Notes: generated by a model not told the origin, from the letters alone. 64,000 nucleotides of DNA from Rossellomorea sp. BNER (GCA_024213275.1 JANAVG010000012.1:1-64000); one strand, 5' to 3'. Shown: positions 39,629 to 50,153, counted from the stretch's first letter. Made by a program: numbers and translations.

Positions 39629-40756
39629 TTGAAGTATTTTGACTATGCCGCAACAACACCAATGGATTCAGAGGTGTTAAAAATCTATCAGGAAGTTGCC
39701 TCACAGTATTGGGGAAATACAAGCAGTCTTCATAATGCAGGAACAAAGGCAGAGGAACTACTAGAGAATTGCAGGAATAAATTAGCTTCTCTCTTAAATG
39801 TATCTGCACGAGGAATTTATTTTACATCAGGGGGAACAGAAGCAAATCAGCTTGCTATCACCTCACTAGCATTTAGTCAACGTCATAAAGGAAAACATAT
39901 TATAGCAAGCATGGCAGAGCATTCGTCTGTATCTTCTGCTCTTGACTATTTATCTGATTGTGGCTTTGAGATAACGAAAATACCTTATTTAAGTAACGGT
40001 CAATTAGACCTGGCCATTCTAAAGCAGTCCATTCAAGAGGACACAATCTTATTGACGATCGGTCATGTAAACGGAGAAATAGGGTCGATCCAGCCTCTCG
40101 AAGAAATTAGCCGTTTAATTAAAGATAAAAACATCTTGCTGCATAGCGATTGTGTTCAATCATTTGGAAAAATGGACTTAAAAAAGATCTGTTCCTTCGT
40201 GGATAGTATTTCGATCTCGTCCCATAAAATATACGGACCTAAAGGTGTTGGTGCTGTTTATATCCGTCCAAATATTCACGTTAAAGGTTTATTTCCCCAT
40301 CAGTCTCATGAACATGGATTCAGGGGAGGTACAGTAAATACTCCCGGAATTGCCGCTTTTGTAGCTGCTGCCATCCAATCAAATCAAAATCATTGGGAGC
40401 GAGTCAACCAACTAAGAAAATTTTTCACATCAAAATTAAAAAATGAACTTAAAGGTTGCATCACAATTTATGAATCCGAGACGACTTCACAGCTCCCACA
40501 TGTTATCGGATTAGCCATTAATGGACATGAAGGGCAATGGGTTATGTTAGAATGTAATCGTAAAGGCTTCTGTATATCGACAGGAAGTGCCTGTCGTCAA
40601 GGACTTCAAGCGCCTTCTAAAACCATGGTTGCTATGGGAGTCACTGAAGAAAAACAAAAAGAATTTATCCGTATTTCTTTTGGAAAAGAAACACGAGAAG
40701 AAGATATAACTGCACTAGTTGAAGCGTTAATAGAGATATCGAAGAGAACGTTATAA
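39629..40756 (+). CDS. nifS: Cysteine desulfurase NifS (NAD-pathway type)
   Basis: This PLP enzyme supplies sulfur for the NadA iron-sulfur cluster. The 375-residue protein starts at TTG 39629 with AAGGGAGATC upstream. PLP-binding His-Lys is in SISSHKIYGPKGVGA near 200, the aspartate in LLHSDCVQSFGKMDL near 180 and the catalytic cysteine in CISTGSACRQG near 325. It is divergent from nadBCA and followed by niaR, the layout of B. subtilis nifS-yrxA. Confidence 0.93.
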   Translation: MKYFDYAATTPMDSEVLKIYQEVASQYWGNTSSLHNAGTKAEELLENCRNKLASLLNVSARGIYFTSGGTEANQLAITSLAFSQRHKGKHIIASMAEHSSVSSALDYLSDCGFEITKIPYLSNGQLDLAILKQSIQEDTILLTIGHVNGEIGSIQPLEEISRLIKDKNILLHSDCVQSFGKMDLKKICSFVDSISISSHKIYGPKGVGAVYIRPNIHVKGLFPHQSHEHGFRGGTVNTPGIAAFVAAAIQSNQNHWERVNQLRKFFTSKLKNELKGCITIYESETTSQLPHVIGLAINGHEGQWVMLECNRKGFCISTGSACRQGLQAPSKTMVAMGVTEEKQKEFIRISFGKETREEDITALVEALIEISKRTL

Positions 40757-40780
40757 ATTAATTAATGGACGGTGAATCCA

Positions 40781-41320
40781 ATGAATGAAAAGAAAAAAAT
40801 ATTAGGAGATCAAAGACGAGCAGTCATCTTGAATCAATTAATAGATAAGGGAGCGCCTATAACAGGAGGGGTGCTTGCAAAGCTGACGAATGTTAGCAGA
40901 CAGGTTATTGTGAGTGATATCACGCTTCTAAAAGCAAAGAACGAACCAATTATCGCTACTAGTCAAGGGTATATGTATATGCCTCAAGCAACTATTGGGG
41001 TAGTCGAAAGGACTGTTGCATGCCAACATTCGCCTGATCGTGCGGAGGAAGAACTTAATCTCCTTGTCGACCATGGAGTAACCGTGAAAGATGTCAAAAT
41101 CGAACATAGTGTTTATGGAGATCTAACAGCCTCGATAATGGTATCAAACCGCAAAGAAGTAACAAATTTTCTTGAAAAAATAAAAAATACAGGTGCCGCT
41201 TATCTCTCACAGTTAACAGAAGGAGTTCACCTTCATACACTGGCAGCTTCAAGTGAAAAACAGTTAACTGATGCAGAAGATGCATTAAAAAAGGCAGGGT
41301 TTTTAATTGAACCCAATTAA
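40781..41320 (+). CDS. niaR: Transcriptional repressor NiaR (3H domain)
   Basis: NiaR represses de novo NAD genes in response to nicotinic acid. The 179-residue protein has an N-terminal HTH_11 winged helix (residues about 5-62, LAKLTNVSRQVIVSDITLLK) and a C-terminal 3H domain whose histidines appear in CQHSPDRAEEEL, IEHSVYGDL and GVHLHTLAAS. ATG 40781 is chosen with GGTG 5-8 nt upstream. B. subtilis yrxA is the counterpart. It is co-transcribed with nifS. Confidence 0.93.
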   Translation: MNEKKKILGDQRRAVILNQLIDKGAPITGGVLAKLTNVSRQVIVSDITLLKAKNEPIIATSQGYMYMPQATIGVVERTVACQHSPDRAEEELNLLVDHGVTVKDVKIEHSVYGDLTASIMVSNRKEVTNFLEKIKNTGAAYLSQLTEGVHLHTLAASSEKQLTDAEDALKKAGFLIEPN

Positions 41321-41380
41321 TCTAGTAGTCTTAGGTTCAAACTGAATTCTTATCTCTTATTGGGATCTAAACGATTAAAG

Positions 41381-41492
41381 AGGGCTTTCCCAAAACCGGT
41401 GTCAGGAACCACAACTTCTTTATAGAAGAAACCCGCACATTTTCTATATACGGACAATTATTGTGGTTCCTGCCTCCTTTGGGACAGCCCCT
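41381..41492. repeat. Family C repeat, copy 3
   Basis: Bounded by AGGGCTTTCCCAAA and TTTGGGACAGCCCC with an inner inverted pair CAGGAACCACAA and TTGTGGTTCCTG around TATAGAAG and CTATATA. It lies between the convergent niaR and pheA genes, 18 bp from the pheA stop, and no other terminator is visible there. Confidence 0.85.
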
Positions 41493-41510
41493 TTTCTTAT
41501 CTAATTTCAC

Positions 41511-42356
41511 CTAAAGTTTATATGACTGATAGGAACCCAAGATTTTCACACCGCAATCTAGAGCTTCTATTTCGGCAATTGCACCTGGGATGAGCACATC
41601 ATCGATTTGTTGTTCAATATCAATGATAAAGAAATAATTACCTAATCCCGTTTTCAATGGTCGCGATTCAATTTTACTTAAATTTATTTTTCTCCAGGAG
41701 AATGCGGAGAGTACTTGATGTAATGCCCCTGACCGATCAGATGGAAGAGTAACCATCACTGTCGTTTTCCCGTTTGATTTTGAGATCGGAATCTCTATGG
41801 TTCGAGGATACTTACTTAAAACAATAAATCTGGTATGGTTAAAATGGAAATCATGAATGTCCTCTTGTACAATCATCAATCGATATTTCTCAGAAGCTAA
41901 TCGGTTTCCAATGGCTGCGATGAGCTGCTCAGGGTTTTCACTTACATATTTAGCCGCAGCCGCAGTGGATGTGGCTTGTTCTAATGACACCCCTCTAAAA
42001 TAATGATGTAAATATTTGTGACATTGCGCCAATGCATGTGAATGAGATAGAATCTTATGAACATCCTGCCATTTTTCTTGTTGTTCAGGATGAATCATTA
42101 GGTGTTGTTGAATCGGAGAAGTTAATTCAGCTACAATCGATAGATCTGCCTCATGGAATAAGTAATCAATTGTAATATGTACAGAACCTTCTAACGCATT
42201 TTCAAGTGGAACTACGGCTAAATCTACTTTATCTTCCATTACAGCTTCTATACACTCTGGAATTGTCACATAAGGATGTCGTTCATCATCTGAGAACGCG
42301 CTTCTTACCGCTAAATCTGTAAACGATGCTTCAGGACCTAAATACGCTATCTTCAC
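41511..42356 (-). CDS. pheA: Prephenate dehydratase
   Basis: PheA makes phenylpyruvate for phenylalanine synthesis. The 281-residue protein has ENALEGSVHITIDYL near 50, the catalytic TRF motif in FNHTRFIVLSK near 176 and a C-terminal ACT domain with the Phe-binding KIESRPLKTGLG near 230. In B. subtilis pheA follows pheB directly; here a family A repeat separates them. Confidence 0.96.
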   Translation of the reverse strand: MKIAYLGPEASFTDLAVRSAFSDDERHPYVTIPECIEAVMEDKVDLAVVPLENALEGSVHITIDYLFHEADLSIVAELTSPIQQHLMIHPEQQEKWQDVHKILSHSHALAQCHKYLHHYFRGVSLEQATSTAAAAKYVSENPEQLIAAIGNRLASEKYRLMIVQEDIHDFHFNHTRFIVLSKYPRTIEIPISKSNGKTTVMVTLPSDRSGALHQVLSAFSWRKINLSKIESRPLKTGLGNYFFIIDIEQQIDDVLIPGAIAEIEALDCGVKILGSYQSYKL

Positions 42357-42474
42357 TTATACTCTCCTCTTTCCGAATGTTATCTATATCTCAAATTTAA
42401 ACTTCTAACCATTATAACTGTTATAGATGAAATTTTGTAAAAAGATTTTAATAACTTTTTTGTTTATTAACAAA

Positions 42475-42697
42475 AGGCTGTTTTCGTAAGCATTGTTGGT
42501 ATTTGAAAAGGGTTGGTTGGAGCGAAAGGTTGCTCGCTTTCCGCGGGTGCTGGCGGTGAATCTCCCTCGTCGCTTTGCTCCTGCTTAGGCCTCACCTGTT
42601 CCGCTACTCCCGCAGGATTCTCGCATATCCACTCCAACCAAACTTTTCACAAAAATTTATGTTCTTAAAAAACAACAATCTATTTGAAAACAGCCTA
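42475..42697. repeat. Family A repeat, full copy (A4)
   Basis: Ends AGGCTGTTTTCGTAAGCATT and AACAACAATCTATTTGAAAA (then CAGCCT). Core contains GCTCGCTTTCCGCGGGTGC and CCCGCAGGATTCTCGC. It fills the gap between pheB and pheA. Confidence 0.88.
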
Positions 42698-42712
42698 ACA
42701 AAAAAAAAGGTA

Positions 42713-43168
42713 CTAGGCACCTGAGCCTAGCACCTCTACCTTTTCAACAAATTCTAATCGACGAAGCTTTGTTAAAAGCACATCGATATCAACTGTCATA
42801 CCCGTTACATTTAATGAAAGAGTAACGTTTGCTCTCCCTTGTAATGGAATGGTTTGGTGAATCGTTAAAATATTACAACCATCAGAAGCGACTAAACTCA
42901 ATAGATGCGATAATGTCCCTGACCGATCTTCAAGATGAAAAAATAACGTGATAATTTTTTCTTTTACAATCGTGTGAAAAGGAAAAACCGTATCGCGGTA
43001 TTTATAAAAAGCACTTCTACTTATATCAACTTGATGAACCGCTTCCCAGACAGAATCCACTTTTCCTCTTTCAAGGAGCTCCTTCGCTTCTAATGTTTTT
43101 TTCATAGCTTCTGGCAAAACATCTTCCCGAACAAGATAAAATTTTCCTTCTTGATTTCTTTTTACCAA
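42713..43168 (-). CDS. pheB: ACT-domain protein PheB
   Basis: The 151-residue protein starts at TTG 43168 (GGAGGAACG upstream) and has a small N-terminal helical part ([31 protein letters not shown]) and a C-terminal ACT domain from about 72 ([18 protein letters not shown]). Old annotations call it chorismate mutase, but the function is not established; a regulatory role in aromatic amino acid synthesis is likely. It follows obg by 33 bp. Confidence 0.92.
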   Translation of the reverse strand: MVKRNQEGKFYLVREDVLPEAMKKTLEAKELLERGKVDSVWEAVHQVDISRSAFYKYRDTVFPFHTIVKEKIITLFFHLEDRSGTLSHLLSLVASDGCNILTIHQTIPLQGRANVTLSLNVTGMTVDIDVLLTKLRRLEFVEKVEVLGSGA

Positions 43169-43201
43169 TAGTCGTTCCTCCAGTAATGTAATGATGAAGG
43201 A

Positions 43202-44518
<1,317 letters not shown>

Positions 44519-44553
44519 CTAAAGAAAACACTTTTAACATAATATTTATTCTT

Positions 44554-45093
44554 CTATATGTACTTGATTTTTATTTTTAAAAGTAACATATTATCGTTCA
44601 TTTGAAGAATATCCAGATGATAGGCATTTCGTTCTTTGAGCTCTTGCAGCTGATTTTCTAATTGATGACTATTCTTTATTATTCCGTTGAAATCAAATTC
44701 AAAACATACTTCTTCTGTACTAAAATCCATTGTCACAATCATTACGTTTTCAGCGTATGGCTTAACAGAGTTTTCCAATAGTTGAAACAGATCTGAAAAC
44801 CAAGTGACCAGCTGGATATCATTCAATTTATGGGGACTATCTTGGAGAATTTCGTATTCAATATGAATCATATTCTTGTCCCAATTGTAGGTTAGCACCC
44901 ATTCTGTAAATTGGGGCAACTTTAAATTTGAAAGCTTTGATTCATTTTGTGCTTCCTGAACAATTTCATAGATAACTTCTTTTGCCCGCTCCACTCGATC
45001 CAAATCAAGATTCCCTTTGATTAATTGCAGGCGGTTCATCCAATCATGACGAGTATGTCTAAGTGCTTGAATTACGTTCCATTCACTACTCAT
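44554..45093 (-). CDS. spo0B: Sporulation initiation phosphotransferase Spo0B
   Basis: Spo0B passes phosphate from Spo0F to Spo0A in the phosphorelay. The 179-residue protein has the four-helix-bundle segment LRHTRHDWMNRLQLIKGNL with the phosphorylated His near residue 15 and a degenerate histidine-kinase-like C-terminal half. GGGAG precedes the ATG. The frame is slightly shorter than B. subtilis Spo0B (192). Confidence 0.9.
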   Translation of the reverse strand: MSSEWNVIQALRHTRHDWMNRLQLIKGNLDLDRVERAKEVIYEIVQEAQNESKLSNLKLPQFTEWVLTYNWDKNMIHIEYEILQDSPHKLNDIQLVTWFSDLFQLLENSVKPYAENVMIVTMDFSTEEVCFEFDFNGIIKNSHQLENQLQELKERNAYHLDILQMNDNMLLLKIKIKYI

Positions 45094-45226
45094 TCTCTAA
45101 CTCCCTATACAGTATATCGTTCATTATCTTTACATGTAAGTATATCAGAAAGTGTAGGGAAACGTGAATTTTTTCCATAAAAATTATATAAGTCACAAGC
45201 ACCTCGGGAAAGCCCAGACAAGCATA

Positions 45227-45285
45227 AGCCAAGCCATAAAGGAAGGGGAAGGAAGGGCACCTTTCCCTTCCTTCATGGCTTGGCT
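45227..45285. repeat. Long GC-rich inverted repeat between rpmA and spo0B
   Basis: AGCCAAGCCATAAAGGAAGG (45227-45246) and CCTTCCTTCATGGCTTGGCT (45266-45285) are arms of a stem of about 20-21 bp with a single mismatch, with a 17-19-bp inner part that can pair further. It is not followed by a T tract on either strand, so it is not a standard terminator. It does not belong to families A, B or C. Confidence 0.75.
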
Positions 45286-45379
45286 AGACCCTAGAAACGG
45301 CTTTAGCACAGGTACTGGATTACTGCAAACTTATATCAAAGTTATAAACATGATTTTATTTTATAATTTCCTATAAAAT

Positions 45380-45416
45380 AAGAAAACTCTAACCGAAAAA
45401 CGGCTAGAGTTTTCAA
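45380..45416 (-). terminator. rpmA terminator
   Basis: GAAAACTCTAACCG and CGGCTAGAGTTTTC pair over 14 bp with one G-T/A-C type mismatch and a five-base loop, followed on the minus strand by TTTTCTTATTTTAT. It ends the rplU-prp-rpmA transcript. Confidence 0.88.
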
Positions 45417-45427
45417 AGGTTAGCATT

Positions 45428-45730
<303 letters not shown>

Positions 45731-46063
45731 CTACGATTTGAAGGTTATTTTTATATACTTCTTATAGTCACGTTCAATTGTTTGTAAGGAAACAATCATT
45801 CCTTTAAGTAAGAGCTGCACTTGTTCGTCCTTATCCTTTGGTAAATCCTCAGGAAAAGTACAGTGAAGATAGCCCCCGTCAGTCTGTTCAATTTCAGGTT
45901 CTACACCCGTTAATGCTATAATAGCATTTATAGAACCGAAGGAAACAGCCGAAGCTCCAGCACAAACAATATCCTGACCATGTTCTGCAAAGTTTGCATG
46001 TCCATCCATTGAGAAAGAAATAACCCTTCCACCCGGATTCTGACTAATGTAAACTCGAATCAT
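45731..46063 (-). CDS. prp: Ribosomal-processing cysteine protease Prp
   Basis: Prp trims the L27 N-terminal extension. The 110-residue protein has the catalytic His and Cys in GHANFAEHGQDIVCAGAS (residues about 21-38). It lies between rplU and rpmA, its substrate, as in B. subtilis ysxB. Spacing of 11-13 bp on both sides indicates one operon. Confidence 0.95.
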   Translation of the reverse strand: MIRVYISQNPGGRVISFSMDGHANFAEHGQDIVCAGASAVSFGSINAIIALTGVEPEIEQTDGGYLHCTFPEDLPKDKDEQVQLLLKGMIVSLQTIERDYKKYIKITFKS

Positions 46064-46074
46064 TTCAATTCGCC

Positions 46075-46383
46075 TTACGCGTTGATTGTATCGATTGTTA
46101 CTTTAGTGTACGGTTGACGATGACCTTGTTTGCGATGGTAGTTTTTCTTTGGCTTGTATTTGAAAACAACAAGCTTTTTCGCACGGCCTTGTTTTTCAAC
46201 TTTAGCTGTTACAGTAGCTCCATCCACTAATGGACTTCCTACCTTCACACTATCGCCACCTACGAATAGTACTTTGTCAAAAGTTACTGTGTCGCCTTCT
46301 GTTACGTCAAGTTTTTCAATGTAGATTGATTGACCTGCTTCTACTTTGATTTGCTTTCCGCCAGTTTCAATAATTGCGTACAT
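46075..46383 (-). CDS. rplU: 50S ribosomal protein L21
   Basis: L21 binds 23S rRNA. The 102-residue protein starts [18 protein letters not shown] and ends in the conserved [19 protein letters not shown] region. It heads the rplU-prp-rpmA operon and has an L21 leader upstream. Confidence 0.98.
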   Translation of the reverse strand: MYAIIETGGKQIKVEAGQSIYIEKLDVTEGDTVTFDKVLFVGGDSVKVGSPLVDGATVTAKVEKQGRAKKLVVFKYKPKKNYHRKQGHRQPYTKVTIDTINA

Positions 46384-46494
46384 AATCGCACCTCCTTAAA
46401 GACTAAGACTCGCCAATGACAGGTGATTGGATAATCCAACACTTTACTACCTGTTCTTGAGCGGTTGTAGCACGGGTGCTACAGAGCCATAACA
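46384..46494 (-). promoter_or_regulatory. L21 leader (ribosomal protein autoregulatory leader)
   Basis: The untranslated leader holds a hairpin GTAGCACCCGTGCTAC (46468-46483 region) and a second, longer one formed by ACAGGTAGTAAAGTG and CACCTGT with TTGGATTATCCAA inside, then the AAGGAGG site. This corresponds to the L21 leader known in Firmicutes, thought to bind L21 or an L21-related ligand and control the operon. Confidence 0.75.
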
Positions 46495-46500
46495 TTAAAA

Positions 46501-46530
46501 ATCCTATCATAGTTTATAGAATAGTGTCAA
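46501..46530 (-). promoter_or_regulatory. Promoter of rplU operon
   Basis: On the minus strand TTGACA (46525-46530) and TAGGAT (46501-46506) are 18 bp apart, about 7 bp before the proposed leader start. Confidence 0.7.
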
Positions 46531-46624
46531 TAGAATTGGTGTATTTTTTTACTAAGAGTGGTTTTTTCACAATAGTTCTTTTCCTTATAATAATCAAGTT
46601 CCATTGAAATACTACCTCATCATA

Positions 46625-48040
46625 TTATTCAAATCGCTTAATATGATAAAATGGATGTGCATGATCTTGAATCACAAACCGAATTTCCTTTTTTAAACGA
46701 TTTTGTAATTCGTTAAAATAAAGCTGATGCTCACCCTTGTAAAAACTGGCTACATCTTCACTCACTTCTACTACGACTCCTTCTTCGATTCGACTTCGAT
46801 ATTCATGAAGTTCTCTTTCTAATTGAAATGCTTTTGTTTCTGGGCTCTCTATTCTTCCGCTTCCCTGACAAACTGGACACCTGGTTGTGACATATTCCAA
46901 TAAAGGACGTTTTGTCTTCTTTCTCGTCAATTGTAATACGCCAAGATCATTAAAACCTACTATAATCGTACGGGTAAAGTCGGTTCTTAATGCTTCTTTT
47001 AATGATGAGATCACTTCTGCGTGATACTCTTTCTTATTCATATCCACGAAATCTATCATAATCATCCCGCTTAAATTTCTTAACATGATTTGGCGACCAA
47101 TTTCTTTCGCTGCTGCTATATTTGTCTTAAGGACTGTCTGCTTGAGCTGATCTTTTCCTGTGAATTTTCCAGTATTGACATCTATTACAGTCATTGCCTC
47201 AGTTTGTTCAATAACAATCGATCCTCCATTTGATAACCAAACTTGCTGTTGTAAAGCTTTTTTTACCTTTGACTCCAAATCAAAATGTGAAAAGATATCT
47301 TCCTGTCCGTTGTATTGAAGAATCGACCAATTGGTTATTGATTCTTTTTCAAACCGTTCAGAAAGCTCTTTTTTTACAGAGTAAGAGTCGGCCACAATCT
47401 CTACTTGTTGTAGTTTCTTCGCTAATTCTAACAGGTCGTCCATCATCCGATCACGATGAAAAAGAAGCTTAGGTGCTTTGTCTACATAATTCTTAAAAAG
47501 GCTGTATTGTAGACGTAATTCTTCTAATTCTGCTTTGATGGCATCTTCTGTTTGATTTAGAGCACTAGTACGAAATAAAATTCCTTCTTCTTTCGTTGTA
47601 ATTGTATCTCCTAGCCTTTTCCACTCGTTACGAACCTCTTCATCTTGAGCTTTTTTGGAAACAGCCACATAACGGCCATTTGGCATATAAACAAGATGCT
47701 GTCCCTTTAATTCAATAACTGCTGTTAACTTTGGACCTTTTGTCCCCGTTGCATCTTTCACGACCTGGACTAGGAGCTTTTCCCCTTGATGGATTTTATG
47801 TTCCTTTGTTTCATCTGTCTGTGGGACATCTCGTAAGTGAAGGAAACCGTTTTTGTCATGCCCAATATTCACGAAAGCAGCATTTAGCCCCTTCTCGACT
47901 TTCTCCACAATCCCTACATAAATATTTTCTATAAGGGATACTTGTTGGGGTTGATAGTATTGTATTTGAATTAAGGATTGATCTCTCATCAATGCCCATC
48001 GTTTTTCTCTTGCTACTGTGTTCAATATAATTTTATTCAA
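46625..48040 (-). CDS. rng: Ribonuclease E/G family endoribonuclease
   Basis: RNase E/G cleaves single-stranded RNA in mRNA decay and rRNA maturation. The 471-residue protein has an N-terminal S1 domain (about 36-120), the catalytic DNase-I-like region with TVIDVNTGKFTG near 290 and MIMIDFVDMNKKEY near 335 (two metal-binding Asp), and the Zn-link CPVCQGSGR near 402. TTG 48040 has GAGG upstream. B. subtilis lacks this enzyme and relies on RNase Y and J; many other Bacillaceae carry it here, beside rplU. Confidence 0.92.
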   Translation of the reverse strand: MNKIILNTVAREKRWALMRDQSLIQIQYYQPQQVSLIENIYVGIVEKVEKGLNAAFVNIGHDKNGFLHLRDVPQTDETKEHKIHQGEKLLVQVVKDATGTKGPKLTAVIELKGQHLVYMPNGRYVAVSKKAQDEEVRNEWKRLGDTITTKEEGILFRTSALNQTEDAIKAELEELRLQYSLFKNYVDKAPKLLFHRDRMMDDLLELAKKLQQVEIVADSYSVKKELSERFEKESITNWSILQYNGQEDIFSHFDLESKVKKALQQQVWLSNGGSIVIEQTEAMTVIDVNTGKFTGKDQLKQTVLKTNIAAAKEIGRQIMLRNLSGMIMIDFVDMNKKEYHAEVISSLKEALRTDFTRTIIVGFNDLGVLQLTRKKTKRPLLEYVTTRCPVCQGSGRIESPETKAFQLERELHEYRSRIEEGVVVEVSEDVASFYKGEHQLYFNELQNRLKKEIRFVIQDHAHPFYHIKRFE

Positions 48041-48114
48041 ATCGTTTCCTCATTCCCTCACCAAATCTCTTTATACATGCTTATCATAATCATAGTGGAC
48101 AAATCAAGAAAATA

Positions 48115-48230
48115 GAGGCATTCCCAATACAAAGGAGTCAGGAACCACAACTTCAATATTTAGAAGTAACCCTCAAATGACTTCTAGATATGGACGAATA
48201 ATGTGGTTCGAGACCCCTATGGGAAGCCTC
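48115..48230. repeat. Family C repeat, copy 4
   Basis: Bounded by GAGGCATTCCCA and TGGGAAGCCTC with CAGGAACCACAACTTC, AACCCTCAAATG and TGTGGTTCGAG in between. It begins 2 bp after the spoIVFB stop codon on the transcribed strand, a position for a terminator. Confidence 0.85.
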
Positions 48231-48232
48231 TA

Positions 48233-49102
48233 TTAAATTAAATAAAGTAGGTCTTTCGATTTTGCTGTAGTCATTTTTTCGGTAAAAAATGCATGAAGCA
48301 ATTCATTTTCATCAAGTTTACCGGCTTCCTTATTACCTTCATAAATTATAAGAGGGTGTTTAAATCCTCTTTGAAATCTTTCCAAGACTGACGCTAAACT
48401 ATCTTCCCCATTAATGATTAATGGTTTTAATTGTTGGAAAGAATCATTTTTACCATAGTACCTTTCAAGTAAAAATTTCATGAAGGTATAACGCCTTTGT
48501 TTCCATTCAGCCCATAATGAAAAATATAAAAAGGTAAGGATAATCCATAGGTTTAAATGAAAGGGAACCGTAACTAAAACAATAAAATGGATCAGGAAAA
48601 GCATACCTAATGAAAAGAAAATCGTCCATTCATAAGCTTTAATGAATGTCATTCGATAGCCAAGAATGACTGAAAGAATTTTTCCACCATCTAATGGCCA
48701 GATTGGAAGTAAATTAAATAGAAGTACCATGAGATTATATTGAATAAAGAGCTCAAACATCCTATCTGGAAATAACCCAATGTTAAATAGTAACCAAGCT
48801 CCCGCCATTAGCCATACATGCTGGAGGGGTCCGGCAATAATGACCAGTAATTCTTCCTTTAGTGAACGGTTTCCATGCTCATCCATTTCTGCTACTCCCC
48901 CAAATGGCAGCAAAGAAATTCTTTTAACTCTCCAAGAAAAAACATGGGCCATCACCCCATGTCCCAGTTCATGTATTAAGATAATGACTAATAGCATTAA
49001 CAGCTCAATAAAATGAGCAGTAACAACCGCAATTCCAATGACTAACCAGAGAAGAGGATGGATAGACACTTTTCCTAAAACACTCATCACATGTTTATTC
49101 AA
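48233..49102 (-). CDS. spoIVFB: Stage IV sporulation protein FB, intramembrane metalloprotease
   Basis: SpoIVFB cuts pro-sigma-K in the mother cell. The 289-residue site-2-type protease has six spans, the zinc motif HELGH in ILIHELGHGVMAH near 44, and the second metal motif PLDGG in LLPIWPLDGGKIL near 137 (family NxxPxxPLDGG), then a C-terminal CBS-like region. It overlaps spoIVFA by 8 bp. SpoIVFA and BofA hold it inactive until signalled. Confidence 0.94.
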   Translation of the reverse strand: MNKHVMSVLGKVSIHPLLWLVIGIAVVTAHFIELLMLLVIILIHELGHGVMAHVFSWRVKRISLLPFGGVAEMDEHGNRSLKEELLVIIAGPLQHVWLMAGAWLLFNIGLFPDRMFELFIQYNLMVLLFNLLPIWPLDGGKILSVILGYRMTFIKAYEWTIFFSLGMLFLIHFIVLVTVPFHLNLWIILTFLYFSLWAEWKQRRYTFMKFLLERYYGKNDSFQQLKPLIINGEDSLASVLERFQRGFKHPLIIYEGNKEAGKLDENELLHAFFTEKMTTAKSKDLLYLI

Positions 49103-49871
49103 AGGATATCACCTGGATGGGGTCGATAAATGTATCGCCCTTTTTAATAGCAAAATAAAATTCACCTGTCTTCCCAGAATCATTACCTTTTACTGTTCCA
49201 ACCTTGACACCGCTCTTTACCTTCTCATACTGTTTGACATCCACCGATTCAAGGTGTCCATACCATGATTCAGTTTTATCATCATGTTGAATAACAACCG
49301 TATTACCCAAATCATCCTTTTTCCCTGCAAAGATAATTAAGCCACCCTTCATGGCATCAACGGTTTCACCTTTATTGGTTTCAATCATAATCCCTTTACC
49401 GTTACTTTTGAAATTTTCTACCACTCTTGCTGAAGCTGGAAGTGCATAATCCTTATTAACAGATTCACTTTGTTTACTCTTTTCACCACTCAAAGGCAAT
49501 AAGGCAAGGGGCTTACCAAACTGATCTTCATACCAAGTAGATACCGCAGCAAATTGAAACTCACTCTCCATCGTTTTTTCTACATAGGCGCGAGCATCCT
49601 GAAAGATAGGTGAAGGATTTTTATACATGATCGCAGTGAGGAGTACCATGATTCCTGCACCAAGTATTTTTAATATAAATACCTCCTTATTAAACAAAGG
49701 ATGACCACCTTGTGATGGGGGAGGCGACTCATAGGTGGATAAACGTTCCCCTCCATAGCGCTCCTCATCTGTCGGAAGGAGCATTCCTCCTGAGGTGTTC
49801 GACGTTTGAGCTGTATTCAATTTCTTTCTCCTTGCAATCCTCTTTCTAATTTCATCCGCGCGATTTACCAT
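49095..49871 (-). CDS. spoIVFA: Stage IV sporulation protein FA
   Basis: SpoIVFA is the membrane partner that recruits and inhibits SpoIVFB. The 258-residue protein has a cytoplasmic start (NRADEIRKRIARRKKLN), one span near 65-85 and an extracytoplasmic M23/LytM domain (from about 160, KGGLIIFAGKKDDLGNTVVI) that lacks the HxxxD/HxH catalytic set and so is degenerate. ATG 49871 is favoured by spacing from GAGAGGG; ATG 49880 is too close to it. Confidence 0.92.
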   Translation of the reverse strand: MVNRADEIRKRIARRKKLNTAQTSNTSGGMLLPTDEERYGGERLSTYESPPPSQGGHPLFNKEVFILKILGAGIMVLLTAIMYKNPSPIFQDARAYVEKTMESEFQFAAVSTWYEDQFGKPLALLPLSGEKSKQSESVNKDYALPASARVVENFKSNGKGIMIETNKGETVDAMKGGLIIFAGKKDDLGNTVVIQHDDKTESWYGHLESVDVKQYEKVKSGVKVGTVKGNDSGKTGEFYFAIKKGDTFIDPIQVISFE

Positions 49872-49974
49872 AAACACCATTCCCTCTCCCTATTACTCCT
49901 CTTTATCAGAGAGCTAGTCTTTTGCTTCAATATATGACTTGTCCATAGAGAATATGATAAGAAAAGGCTGTTTT

Positions 49975-50058
49975 CGTAAACATTGTTGTTATTGGAAAAG
50001 GGGTTGGTTGCAGAAATTTATGTTATAAAAAAACAACAATCTTATAGAAAGCAGCCTA
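49975..50058. repeat. Family A repeat with deleted core (A5)
   Basis: Ends AGGCTGTTTTCGTAAACATT and AACAACAATCTTATAGAAAG are kept, but the GC-rich core of about 140 bp is absent: GGTTGGTTGCAG joins directly to AAATTTATGTTATAAAA. Total about 84 bp. It lies between minD's terminator and spoIVFA. Confidence 0.85.
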
Positions 50059-50107
50059 AGAAAAAGAAACGTGAAATGATGAGGGAGCTTTACAAAGAGG
50101 TTCTAAT

Positions 50108-50147
50108 TAAAAAAACTGATAAAAGGATAAACCTTCTATCAGTTTAG
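50108..50147 (-). terminator. minD terminator
   Basis: AAACTGATAAAAGG and CCTTCTATCAGTTT (50113-50126, 50132-50145) pair over 14 bp with one mismatch, followed on the minus strand by TTTTTTT. It ends the mre/min transcript. Confidence 0.88.
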
Positions 50148-50153
50148 TAATCT

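Noticed and set aside
45164-45376. Open frame across the long inverted repeat near spo0B
   Set aside because: No ribosome site, and it is antisense to the leader region with a palindrome in the middle.
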